NCBI RefSeq assembly: GCF_900091435.1
Contig: NZ_FMCS01000007.1
Location: 124,001-188,000, forward strand
DNA: 64,000 nucleotides
Reading direction: 5' to 3'
Origin: Micromonospora chaiyaphumensis
GTDB taxonomy: Bacteria; Actinomycetota; Actinomycetes; Mycobacteriales; Micromonosporaceae
Notes under the pieces: model-generated
The model's database searches: none
Seen by the model: the letters and a program-made list of their open reading frames with translations, nothing else
Told to the model about the DNA's origin: nothing
In this document: positions 45,387 through 53,274 of the stretch, one piece after another
Layout of the letters: each line of letters opens with the position of its first letter
How positions within the stretch are numbered: position 1 is the first letter of the stretch
Made by a program: the position numbers and the translations under genes

Positions 45387-47135
45387 TCAGCCGACGAGGA
45401 GCTGGTGGGTGGCCAGCTCGCGGTAGAGCGGGCTGGTCGAGGTCAGCTCGTCGTGGGTGCCGACGGCGACCACCCGGCCGGCGTCCAGCACCACGATCTG
45501 GTCGGCGTCGACCACCGTGGAGAGGCGGTGCGCCACGATCAGCAGGGTGCGGCGCACCGCGACGGCGTCGATGGCCCGGCGCAGCGCGGCCTCGTTGCGG
45601 GCGTCGAGGTTGCTGGTCGGCTCGTCGAGCAGCAGCACCGGCGGCCCGGCCAGCAGCGCCCGGGCGATCGCGAGGCGCTGCCGCTCCCCGCCGGAGAGCA
45701 GCACGCCGCCCTCGCCGACCTGCACGTCCAGCCCGTCGGCCGTCCGCTCCGCCAGGTGCCCGAGGTTGACCTCGTCGAGCACCGCGCGCAGCCGGTCGTC
45801 GGTGGCGTCCGGGGCGGAGATCAGCAGGTTGTCCCGGAGCGTGCCGGCGAGCACCGGGGCCTCCTGCTCGACGTAGCCCAGCCGGGCCCGCAGCGCGTCC
45901 CGGGGCAGGTCGCGCACGTCGACCCCGTCCAGGCGCAGCGCGCCCTCGGTCACCTCGTAGAAGCGCTCGACCAGCGCCAGCAGGGTGGACTTGCCGGCGC
46001 CCGACGGGCCGACCAGGGCGGTGCGGGTGCCGGCCGGCACGGTGAAGCTCACCTCGTGCAGCACCGGCGGGCCGCCCGGGTAGCCGAAGCCGACCTTGTC
46101 GAAGTCGAGCGCCGCGGGCCCGGTCGCGCCGGGCCGGGCGGTGACCCGCGCCGGCCCTTCGTCCGCCCCCTCCCCCGGGACGGCGAGGATCTCCTCGATC
46201 CGGGCCAGCGCGCCGAGCCCGCTCTGCAGCTGCGTGTACGCGTGCACGGCCTGCCCGAGCGGCAGCACCAGGAAGAACAGGAACATCACGAAGGCCACGA
46301 GGTCGCCCACGCCGATCGCGCCGGCCGCCACCCGGGCCCCGCCCACGGCCAGCACCAGCAGGAACGCGCCCTGGACGGTGACCGTGCTGGCCGGACCCAC
46401 CACAGCCTGCGCCCGGGCCACCCGCAGCCCCGCCGCGTACGCGTCGGTCGCGCTCGCCACCACCGTCTCCGTCTCCCGCCGCTCGGCCCGGCTGGCCCGG
46501 ATGGTCCGCGCCGCGGAGATGGCCCGCTCGACGGCGGAGGTCATCTCGCCGACCCGTTCCTGGGCCTGGCGGGCCAGCCCGCGGACCCGCCGGGCGACGG
46601 TGAGGGCGAAGCCGACGCCGACCGCGACGGCGGCGAGGGTCACGCCGAACAGCAGCGGGTCCAGCAGCAGCATGGCGGTGCCGGCGCCGAGCACCATGAC
46701 CGCTCCGGTGACGGTCTCGAAGAGGCCGGAGGTGACGACCGCCCGCAGCAGCGTGGTGTCCGCGCCGACCCGGGAGAGCAGGTCGCCGGTGCGGCGCCGG
46801 TCGTACTCGGCGATCGGCAGCCGCAGCACGTGCCCGGCGAGCCGCCGCCGGGTGCCCAGCACGAGCCCCTCGGCGGTGCGCTGGAGCAGGTAGTCGCGGA
46901 GCCCGCCGAGCAGTGCGCCGACCACGACCAGGGCCACCAGCACGGCCACCAGGGTGAGCGCCGGGCGGCCGGCGGTGATCCGGTCCAGCACGGCCCGGGT
47001 CAGCAGGGGCTGGGCCAGCGCCGCCGCCGCGCCGGTGAACGACAGCGCGCCCACCGCCACGAGGGTGCCCCGGTGGGCGCGCAGGTACGGCAGCAGGGCG
47101 GCGAACCCGGGCGGGCGGCCGGCGTCGGTGCTCAT
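45387..47135 (-). CDS. ABC transporter, fused permease and ATPase (exporter type)
   Basis: A 582-residue half-transporter of the type I exporter class. Six transmembrane helices occupy about residues 20-310 and the ATPase domain about 340-575, with Walker A VGPSGAGKSTLL, Q-loop YVEQEAPVL, signature LLSGGERQRLAIARALL, Walker B PVLLLDEPTSNLD and switch IVAHRLST. It probably acts as a homodimer or with an unlinked partner, since no second half-transporter is adjacent. The start is fixed by TACCGT 6 nt upstream. The cargo is unknown; drug or lipid export is usual in the family. Confidence 0.93.
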   Translation of the reverse strand: MSTDAGRPPGFAALLPYLRAHRGTLVAVGALSFTGAAAALAQPLLTRAVLDRITAGRPALTLVAVLVALVVVGALLGGLRDYLLQRTAEGLVLGTRRRLAGHVLRLPIAEYDRRRTGDLLSRVGADTTLLRAVVTSGLFETVTGAVMVLGAGTAMLLLDPLLFGVTLAAVAVGVGFALTVARRVRGLARQAQERVGEMTSAVERAISAARTIRASRAERRETETVVASATDAYAAGLRVARAQAVVGPASTVTVQGAFLLVLAVGGARVAAGAIGVGDLVAFVMFLFFLVLPLGQAVHAYTQLQSGLGALARIEEILAVPGEGADEGPARVTARPGATGPAALDFDKVGFGYPGGPPVLHEVSFTVPAGTRTALVGPSGAGKSTLLALVERFYEVTEGALRLDGVDVRDLPRDALRARLGYVEQEAPVLAGTLRDNLLISAPDATDDRLRAVLDEVNLGHLAERTADGLDVQVGEGGVLLSGGERQRLAIARALLAGPPVLLLDEPTSNLDARNEAALRRAIDAVAVRRTLLIVAHRLSTVVDADQIVVLDAGRVVAVGTHDELTSTSPLYRELATHQLLVG

Positions 47136-47141
47136 GGCAGC

Positions 47142-47147
47142 ACGGTA
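47142..47147 (-). promoter_or_regulatory. -10 box of leaderless ABC transporter promoter
   Basis: TACCGT is 6 nt from the ATG at 47135 on the minus strand. Confidence 0.5.
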
Positions 47148-47164
47148 GCCGGGCCGGCCCAGGC

Positions 47165-48253
47165 TCAGCCGGTGAGCACCACCTGCAGCTCCGAGCGGCG
47201 CCGCTCGGCCAGGTCGGTGAGCACCGCCGGCGCCTCCTCCAGCGGCACCACGGCGGAGACGAGGTGCTTGCGGATCAGGTCGCCGTACTGGCGCAGCAGG
47301 TCGACGGTCTCGGCGGAGAGCCGCTCCCGGTCCCAGGTGGGGGTCAGCCCGCGCGGCACCCGGCCGATCTGGGCGCAGCGCAGCGACAGGCCGTTGTGGT
47401 GGAACTCCTCGCCCAACCGGACGGCGTCCGCGCCGGCCTGGTAGAACGCCAGGTCGATCACCGTGCCCTGGGGGCGCAGCAGGCGCAGCGCGAGGTGGAG
47501 CGCCCAGTCCTGGCCGCGGCACTGGAAGACCACGTCCGCGCCCCGGTCGCCGGCGGCGTGGTTCCAGCGGGTCTTCAACACGACGGCCGGGTCGTCCGCC
47601 CCTGGGTCGAGCGTCTCCAGGCCGAGTGACTCGGCCGCCTCCCGGCGGGCCGGGGTGGGGTCCAGGACCACCACGGAGGCGGCACCGTGCCGCCTGGCGA
47701 ACAGCGCGGTGAGCAGCGCCACAACGCCGCTGCCGACCACCGCCACCCGCCTCCCGCGCACCCCGTCGCCGAGCGAGCGGACGTCGGTGCCGCACAGGTC
47801 GGCGGCGGCGTGCAGCAGGCCGTTGGCGCAGATCGGGCCCATGTGCGCGACGTAGACGCCGAGCAGCGGGTCGAGATCGTCGGGCAGCGGCACGAACCGC
47901 TCGGCGACCGGGTCGGCGACGTAGCCGCTGCGGTGGCCGTAGGTCATGGCGCCGACCGAGCCCACGGCGACCGCCGGGGTGCGGCTCTCCACCACCCGGC
48001 CGACCTGCATGTAGCCGAGCCGGGTGACCGGGTACGGCGTCCCGGCGCCGCCGGGCTCGAACAGCCCGAGGTCGGCGTTCCAGGTGACGTGCAGGTAGGG
48101 GTTCGTGCCCTTGACGTAACTCAGCTCGGTGCCGGCCGAGACCCCGCTGAACAGGGTCTCCACCCGGAAGGTGCCCTCGCGCAGCTCGGCCGCGTCCTGC
48201 TCGACCAGCTCGACCCGGCCGGGCCCGCTGACCACCACCACCCGGTCACGCAT
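47165..48253 (-). CDS. medium-chain dehydrogenase lacking the catalytic zinc cysteine
   Basis: A 362-residue protein of the MDR (zinc-type alcohol dehydrogenase) superfamily. The nucleotide-binding fold is RRVAVVGSGVVALLTALFA. In place of the usual GxCxTD zinc-ligand site it has LFSGVSAGTELSYVKGTNP, as in the bacteriochlorophyllide-dehydrogenase-like branch, so a classical zinc-alcohol reaction is unlikely. Its GTG or ATG region overlaps the 3' end of the Gfo/Idh/MocA gene by 8 bases, so the two are co-translated. The paired genes suggest successive oxidation or reduction of a sugar or cyclitol. Confidence 0.85.
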   Translation of the reverse strand: MRDRVVVVSGPGRVELVEQDAAELREGTFRVETLFSGVSAGTELSYVKGTNPYLHVTWNADLGLFEPGGAGTPYPVTRLGYMQVGRVVESRTPAVAVGSVGAMTYGHRSGYVADPVAERFVPLPDDLDPLLGVYVAHMGPICANGLLHAAADLCGTDVRSLGDGVRGRRVAVVGSGVVALLTALFARRHGAASVVVLDPTPARREAAESLGLETLDPGADDPAVVLKTRWNHAAGDRGADVVFQCRGQDWALHLALRLLRPQGTVIDLAFYQAGADAVRLGEEFHHNGLSLRCAQIGRVPRGLTPTWDRERLSAETVDLLRQYGDLIRKHLVSAVVPLEEAPAVLTDLAERRRSELQVVLTG

Positions 48254-49286
48254 CGACGGTCACCCCCGTCGGCCCGGCCGGCGTGGCATCCGCGACCGCG
48301 GCGGTGAGCCGCGCGGCCGGCCCGGTGGGCAGCGCCACCGACCGCCCGGTCCGCGCCGACTCGGCCAGCGCCACGGCGAGCCGATGGGTGCGCAGCGCCT
48401 CGGCGTACGGGACCCGGACGTCGTCGCCGACCCCCCGCACCGCGTCGACGAAGGCCCGGTCGACGGCCACCCGGGCGCCGTCCGGGTCGGCGGGCAGGTG
48501 CCGCTCGCCGTCTCCGTCGCAGACGGTCAGGCCGTCCTCGGCCAGCGACAGCGCCAGCCCGTCGGCGAGGATCTCCAGGCCGGCCCGGTGCTTCCAGCCG
48601 AGCACGCAGGCCGCCGCGAGCGTGCCGACCGCGCCCGAGGCGAAGCGCAGGGTGGCCGCCGTGACGGAGTCGATGTCGGCGCCCTCGACCGGCGGCGGGC
48701 TTCCGTCCCCGTAGGCGGTCACCTCGGTCACCTCGCCCACCAGCAGCCGCACCAGGTCCAGCACGTGCGCGGCCTGCTCGACGACCGGCCCGCCGGACCG
48801 GTCCCGCCGGGTCCACCAGGCGACCGGTGGCACCTTGTCCAACCAGGCCCCGTTGACCATCCGCACCGGACGGTCGGCCAGCAGCCGCCGGGCCTCCTCG
48901 ACCACGTGCAGGTAACGCCAGTGGTGGCCGACCGCGGTGCGCAGGCCCCGTCCCTCGACCAGCGCGGCGACCCGCTCCGCGGTCTCCAGGTCCAGCGCCA
49001 CCGGCTTCTCCACGAACATCGGGACACCGGCGGCGATCACCGCCTCCTCGACCGGGCCGTGCGCGAACGGCGGCACGCAGACGTACACGGCGTCCGGGCC
49101 GGCGGCGAGCAGGTCGTCCACGTCGCGGAAGGCCCGGGCGCCGTGCGTGCCGGCGAGCGCCTCCGCCGCGTCCGGGGCGACATCGGTCACCCCGAGCAGT
49201 TCCACGTCCTCGAAGCCGGTCAACACGCGGGCGTGGCGCTGCGCCACCCCGCCGGCTCCGACCAGTCCCACCCGGCACACGCGCAT
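48246..49286 (-). CDS. Gfo/Idh/MocA family oxidoreductase
   Basis: A 346-residue NAD(P)-dependent sugar or cyclitol dehydrogenase. The Rossmann motif is RVGLVGAGGVAQRHARVL at the N-terminus and the conserved catalytic-lysine motif is MFVEKPVALDLETAERV (EKP). The C-terminal half is the beta-sheet substrate domain. The ATG begins the Rossmann fold; the longer upstream frame runs through the promoter region. It is divergent from gpgS, with 212 bases of shared upstream DNA. Confidence 0.9.
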   Translation of the reverse strand: MRVCRVGLVGAGGVAQRHARVLTGFEDVELLGVTDVAPDAAEALAGTHGARAFRDVDDLLAAGPDAVYVCVPPFAHGPVEEAVIAAGVPMFVEKPVALDLETAERVAALVEGRGLRTAVGHHWRYLHVVEEARRLLADRPVRMVNGAWLDKVPPVAWWTRRDRSGGPVVEQAAHVLDLVRLLVGEVTEVTAYGDGSPPPVEGADIDSVTAATLRFASGAVGTLAAACVLGWKHRAGLEILADGLALSLAEDGLTVCDGDGERHLPADPDGARVAVDRAFVDAVRGVGDDVRVPYAEALRTHRLAVALAESARTGRSVALPTGPAARLTAAVADATPAGPTGVTVDA

Positions 49287-49498
49287 ACTCCCGACCCTTC
49301 CCCGACGACAGACTGCCGACAGCACTCCCCGGGCGGCCGCATCGCCAAACGCGGACGGGCGCGCAATCAGACGTTCACCGCGCGGGAACCGGCCGGTACC
49401 GGACTGGTGATCAGGTGTTCGGCATGATCCGGTTAGCACGGGCGGTCAACTGGGCAAACCAGAAGCCCGTGGTACCGCCACAACCAGGGAGTGTGCCT

Positions 49499-50512
49499 GT
49501 GCGGGATACAGAGTCGATCGTCTCACCGGTGGTGGAGGCCTGGGCCACGTACCGCACCACGTCCGCCGACGACTGGCCGGCGCGGCGCCTCGTGCGGGCC
49601 AAGGGTGCCAGCCGGGTCAGCGTGGTGCTGCCGGCGCGCAACGAGGAAGCGACCGTCGGCGCGATCGTGTCGACGATCCGCCAGCACCTGATGGACCGGG
49701 TGCCGCTGGTGGACGAGCTGATCGTGGTGGACTCGCGGTCCACCGACCGGACCGCGCAGGTGGCGCGGGCGGCCGGCGCCGAGGTGGTCAGCCAGGACGC
49801 GATGACGCGCGGGCTGCCCCGGCTCACCGGCAAGGGGGACGCGCTCTGGGCCGGGCTCGCGGCCGCGGAGGGCGACGTGGTCGCGTTCGTCGACGCCGAC
49901 CTGCGGGAGTTCCGGCCGCACTTCGTCACCGGGCTGGTCGGGCCGCTGCTCACCGACCCGTCGGTCGACTTCGTGAAGGGCTTCTACCACCGGCCGCTGG
50001 TCGGCGCCACCGGCGTGGAGTCCGACGGCGGCGGCCGGGTGACCGAGCTGATGGCCCGCCCGCTGCTGAACCTGTTCTGGCCGGAGCTGGCCGGCTTCGT
50101 GCAGCCGCTCGCCGGCGAGTACGCGGGCCGCCGCGACGTGCTGGCGCAGGTCCCGTTCGTCTCCGGCTACGGCGTCGAGACGGCCATGCTCATCGACCTG
50201 CTGGACCTGGTGGGGCTGGACTCGCTGGCCCAGGTCGACCTGGGCGAGCGCAAGCACCGGCACCAGGACACCGCGGCGCTGGGCCGGATGTCCGCGCAGA
50301 TCCTCCTGACCGTCTGGTCGCGGCTGCAGCGGCGCGGCTGGGCGGCGCCGGGTGTGGAGCCGACCGCCCTGCTCACCCAGTTCCGGCGGGGCGGCTCGGA
50401 CGCCCTGCCCAACCTGGACCGCGAGATCGTCGTCAGCGACGTCTCGATCGAGGAACGGCCGCCGCTGGCGCAGCTACGGCACCGGGTGCCGCGGCGCCGG
50501 GTCGCGGCGTGA
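49499..50512 (+). CDS. gpgS: glucosyl-3-phosphoglycerate synthase-like glycosyltransferase
   Basis: A 337-residue GT81-type enzyme. It matches the GpgS pattern: VSVVLPARNEEATVGAIVST (nucleotide binding), TGKGDALWAGLAA, the metal motif FVDADLREF, GGGRVTELMARPLLNLFWPE, QPLAGEYAGRRDVL and YGVETAMLIDLLD. GpgS makes glucosyl-3-phosphoglycerate, the first step to glucosylglycerate and, in mycobacteria, methylglucose lipopolysaccharides. The GTG start follows a GGGA site; another GTG two codons earlier is possible. Its stop codon lies inside the first unit of a tandem 60-bp repeat. Confidence 0.85.
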   Translation: MRDTESIVSPVVEAWATYRTTSADDWPARRLVRAKGASRVSVVLPARNEEATVGAIVSTIRQHLMDRVPLVDELIVVDSRSTDRTAQVARAAGAEVVSQDAMTRGLPRLTGKGDALWAGLAAAEGDVVAFVDADLREFRPHFVTGLVGPLLTDPSVDFVKGFYHRPLVGATGVESDGGGRVTELMARPLLNLFWPELAGFVQPLAGEYAGRRDVLAQVPFVSGYGVETAMLIDLLDLVGLDSLAQVDLGERKHRHQDTAALGRMSAQILLTVWSRLQRRGWAAPGVEPTALLTQFRRGGSDALPNLDREIVVSDVSIEERPPLAQLRHRVPRRRVAA

Positions 50513-50626
50513 GCGCGAGGAGTGAGCCGGGCTTGCGAGCCCCGCAGTCGCGAACCGAGACCGACGGCGTGAGCGCGAGGAGTGAGCCGGGTCTGCGAGC
50601 CCCGCAGTCGCGAACCGGGACGAACG
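50507..50626 (+). repeat. two tandem 60-bp repeats overlapping the gpgS stop
   Basis: Each unit begins GCGTGAGCGCGAGGAGTGAG and contains a short hairpin (GGGCT-TGCG-AGCCC in unit 1). The units differ at only a few positions, mainly towards the 3' end. The TGA of gpgS is the second codon of unit 1. From memory, similar sequences are dispersed in Micromonospora genomes. Confidence 0.8.
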
Positions 50627-50660
50627 GCGTGCGGGCCACCCGAGGAAGGGACCACGCACG

Positions 50661-51815
50661 ATGACACTCACCGTCCTGATGAACGCCGGTCCCTGGTTGT
50701 CCGTGCCGCCACCCGGCTACGGCGGGATCGAGAACGTGATCGCCACCCTGGTGCCGGAGCTGCGCCGGCTCGGCGTGCGGGTGGTGCTCGCCTCCGTGGA
50801 GAGCAGCACCCTGCCGGTCGACGACCGGATCTCGGTCTTTCCCGACGGGCAGTTCCACTCGCTGCAACGGCCGTACAACCAGGTCTGCGGGGTGGCCCAG
50901 GCGCACCTGCACGGGGTGGTCCGCGCGCTGCACGGTCGCGACGACATCGACCTGGTGCACGACCACGTGGAGGCCGCCGGGCTCGCCACCCTGGCCGCGA
51001 TGGGTCCGGACGCCCCGCCCGCGCTGCACACCCTGCACTGGGATCTCGCCAAGCACCCCGAGCTGTACGGCAACCTGGACGGCGGCGACCGGGTGCGGGT
51101 CAACGGCGTCTCCGCCGCGCAGCTCGCCCGGGCCCCGCGGGCCCTCCAGGAGCACTCGGTCGGGCACGTGCACCTGTCCACCCCCCTCGCGGTCGGCGCG
51201 GACCGCCGGCCGCCGGTGGCCAAGGGCGAGCACGTCGTCATCCTGGGCCGGATCAACCCGGGCAAGGGGCAGGACCTGGGCGCTCGGCTGGCCCGGCAGG
51301 TCGGCTTCCCGCTGGTGCTGGCCGGCCCGGTCGGCCCGTACCACCGGCCCGAGGACCTGGCCGCGGCGGGCGACGAGGCCCGGCAGAACCCGGACGTGCG
51401 GTTCTTCTACGACCACGTGGCCCCGCACGTCGACGGGGACCTGGTGCGCTGGGTCGGCACCGTCGCCGGGCAGGAACGCGACGACCTGGTGGCCGGCGCG
51501 CGGGCCTCGCTGTTCCCGCTGCGCTGGGAGGAGCCCGGCGGCACCGCCGTGGTGGAGTCCCTCGCGCTCGGCACGCCGGTGGTGGCCACCGCCCGCGGCT
51601 GCCTGCCGGAACTCATCGAGCACGGCCGCACCGGGCTGCTCACCGGCGACGAGGAGGAGCTGGGCGAGCTGGTGCTGGCCGCCGGCCTGCTCGAGGAGGA
51701 CGAGTGCCGGCGGGAGGCGGCCGCCCGGTTCACCCCGGAGCTGATGGCCCAGCGGTACGTGGAGCTGTACGAGCGGGTCCGCCGGCTCACCGCCCGGTCG
51801 TTGCAGCCAGCCTGA
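50661..51815 (+). CDS. GT4 family glycosyltransferase
   Basis: A 384-residue GT-B fold glycosyltransferase. The N-terminal acceptor domain has PPPGYGGIENVIATLVPELR and the GDP/UDP-sugar-binding C-terminal domain has VVILGRINPGKGQDLGARLA, LFPLRWEEPGGTAVVESLAL (the EPGGTAVVE motif with the catalytic glutamate pattern) and GTPVVATARGCLPELIEHG. The sugar donor and acceptor are unknown. It follows gpgS on the same strand after the 60-bp repeats; the two may share a role in storage or compatible-solute glycans. Confidence 0.9.
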   Translation: MTLTVLMNAGPWLSVPPPGYGGIENVIATLVPELRRLGVRVVLASVESSTLPVDDRISVFPDGQFHSLQRPYNQVCGVAQAHLHGVVRALHGRDDIDLVHDHVEAAGLATLAAMGPDAPPALHTLHWDLAKHPELYGNLDGGDRVRVNGVSAAQLARAPRALQEHSVGHVHLSTPLAVGADRRPPVAKGEHVVILGRINPGKGQDLGARLARQVGFPLVLAGPVGPYHRPEDLAAAGDEARQNPDVRFFYDHVAPHVDGDLVRWVGTVAGQERDDLVAGARASLFPLRWEEPGGTAVVESLALGTPVVATARGCLPELIEHGRTGLLTGDEEELGELVLAAGLLEEDECRREAAARFTPELMAQRYVELYERVRRLTARSLQPA

Positions 51816-51838
51816 GCCGGGCGGTTCGCGGGGGCGGC

Positions 51839-51863
51839 GTTTGCCCCCGAGGTGTCCGGGAAA
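51839..51863 (+). promoter_or_regulatory. SigB-like promoter of the DUF4383 gene
   Basis: GTTTGC, a 13-nt spacer and GGGAAA lie 35 bases before the ATG. The -10 departs from GGGTA at one position. Confidence 0.4.
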
Positions 51864-51898
51864 GCCGCCCGGTCCCTTGTCTGGCGAGGAGGCCCGGC

Positions 51899-52363
51899 AT
51901 GACGAACTCGATGGCCCACTCCCGTGGGCGACGCAACCCGGCCGACGGCCGGGCGCCGGTACGCCGGGCCGCGGCGACCGTCGGCGTGCTCTTCCTGGTG
52001 ATCGGCGTGCTGGGGTTCATCCCCGGCATCACGACCCACTACAGCGACCTGAAGTTCGCCGGGCACGACTCCGACGCGAAGCTGCTCGGCCTGTTCCAGA
52101 CCTCGGTGCTGCACAACATCGTGCACCTGGCGTTCGGCGTCGCCGGCCTGCTGCTGGCCCGGACGGTCTCCGGGGCCCGGACGTTCCTGATCGGCGGCGG
52201 CGCGATCTACCTCGTGCTCTGGCTCTACGGCCTGGTCGTCGACCACAACAGCGGCGCGAACTTCGTCCCGTTCAACGGCGCGGACAACTGGCTGCACTTC
52301 TTCCTCGGTGTCGGCATGATCGCTCTGGGGCTGCTCACCACCCGGGGTGGGAACCGCCGCTGA
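51899..52363 (+). CDS. DUF4383 family membrane protein
   Basis: A 154-residue integral membrane protein with four transmembrane helices (about 25-45, 68-90, 98-120, 130-150). DUF4383 motifs are GVLFLVIGVLGFIPGIT, LLGLFQTSVLHNIVHLAFGV and NWLHFFLGVGMIALGL. The function is unknown, though such genes are common in stress regulons of actinobacteria. A good GAGGAGG site precedes the ATG. Confidence 0.9.
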   Translation: MTNSMAHSRGRRNPADGRAPVRRAAATVGVLFLVIGVLGFIPGITTHYSDLKFAGHDSDAKLLGLFQTSVLHNIVHLAFGVAGLLLARTVSGARTFLIGGGAIYLVLWLYGLVVDHNSGANFVPFNGADNWLHFFLGVGMIALGLLTTRGGNRR

Positions 52364-52390
52364 GCAGGCGCGCCCAGGGGCGGATGTCCG

Positions 52391-52416
52391 GTTTCACCCG
52401 CCCCGGGCGCGGGTAT
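52391..52416 (+). promoter_or_regulatory. SigB-type promoter of the STAS-HATPase gene
   Basis: GTTTCA, a 14-nt spacer and GGGTAT form an exact match to the core motif, 39 bases before the ATG. Confidence 0.65.
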
Positions 52417-52455
52417 CTCCCAGGTCCTCCGACGAGATGGGAAACGAGGGCCTGG

Positions 52456-53187
52456 ATGTCGACCCGGATCAGGTGCGAGGTCCGCGACGAGACGCCGGTC
52501 ACCGTCGTACGGCTGGCCGGCGTGCTCGACCTGGGCACGATGCGCTCGGTGCACACGGTCCTGGACCGGTGCCTCGCCGCGCAGCCGGACGCTCTCGTCG
52601 TCGACCTGGAGAAGCTCGACGTGACCGACCCGCTCGCCCTCTCCGTCTTCGCCGCCGCGGCCCGCCGGGCCGCGGACTGGCCGGCCGTACCGATGGTGCT
52701 GTCCGCCCCGCCCCGGGAGGCGGCGACCTGGCTCGCCGAGACCACCGCCTGCCGGGTGGTGCCCGTGCGCCGCGACTGCGCGGAGGCGGCGGCGCTGGCC
52801 GGCGCGGTGGCCGCCCCGCGGCTGCGGGCCCGGCTGGAGCCGGTGGCCGGCGCCTGCCGGCGAGCCCGCGAGCTGGTCACTGACGCGTGCGGCCGGTGGA
52901 ACATCCCGGAGCTGGCCGGCCCGGCCTCGCTGGTCCTCAGCGAGCTGGTCGGCAACGTCGTCCGGCACGCCGGCACCCCGATGCAGGTGACGCTGACCCT
53001 GCGCCGGCCGTACCTGCGGGTGGCCGTCATGGACGGCAGCCCGGCCGATCCGCGGGCGGCGACCGACCGCGACCTGCGGGCCGAGGGCGGGCGCGGGCTC
53101 ATGCTCGTCCGCGAGCTGACCCAGCGCTGGGGCAGCACCCCGGCGGGCGCGGGCAAGGTGGTCTGGGCCATGCTGCCCGCCAACTGA
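52456..53187 (+). CDS. STAS - HATPase fusion protein (partner-switching regulator)
   Basis: A 243-residue protein that joins an N-terminal STAS domain (anti-sigma antagonist type, about 1-105) to a C-terminal HATPase_c domain (RsbW/SpoIIAB-type kinase, about 125-243). The kinase part has the N box LVLSELVGNVVRHAG, the G1 box VAVMDGSP and the G2 box EGGRGLMLVREL. In the STAS part the phospho-acceptor loop, usually DSSG, reads DPLA (VVDLEKLDVTDPLALSVF), so regulation by serine phosphorylation is probably lost there. Normally these modules are separate proteins that bind each other. The gene has a SigB-type promoter. Confidence 0.85.
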   Translation: MSTRIRCEVRDETPVTVVRLAGVLDLGTMRSVHTVLDRCLAAQPDALVVDLEKLDVTDPLALSVFAAAARRAADWPAVPMVLSAPPREAATWLAETTACRVVPVRRDCAEAAALAGAVAAPRLRARLEPVAGACRRARELVTDACGRWNIPELAGPASLVLSELVGNVVRHAGTPMQVTLTLRRPYLRVAVMDGSPADPRAATDRDLRAEGGRGLMLVRELTQRWGSTPAGAGKVVWAMLPAN

Positions 53188-53209
53188 CCGAATTCTCCGC
53201 TCTCGCCTG

Positions 53210-53234
53210 GTTTGATGGGCAGAGGGTCGGGTAC
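53210..53234 (+). promoter_or_regulatory. SigB-type promoter of ctaD
   Basis: GTTTGA, a 13-nt spacer and GGGTAC precede the ctaD ATG by 40 bases. Confidence 0.55.
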
Positions 53235-53274
53235 GCGTGCCCGTCCTGTCTGTCGTCACACGGGGTGAGAAGCC

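Noticed and set aside
50507..50626. CRISPR-like array
   Set aside because: The two 60-bp units are directly adjacent with no spacers, and there are no cas genes.
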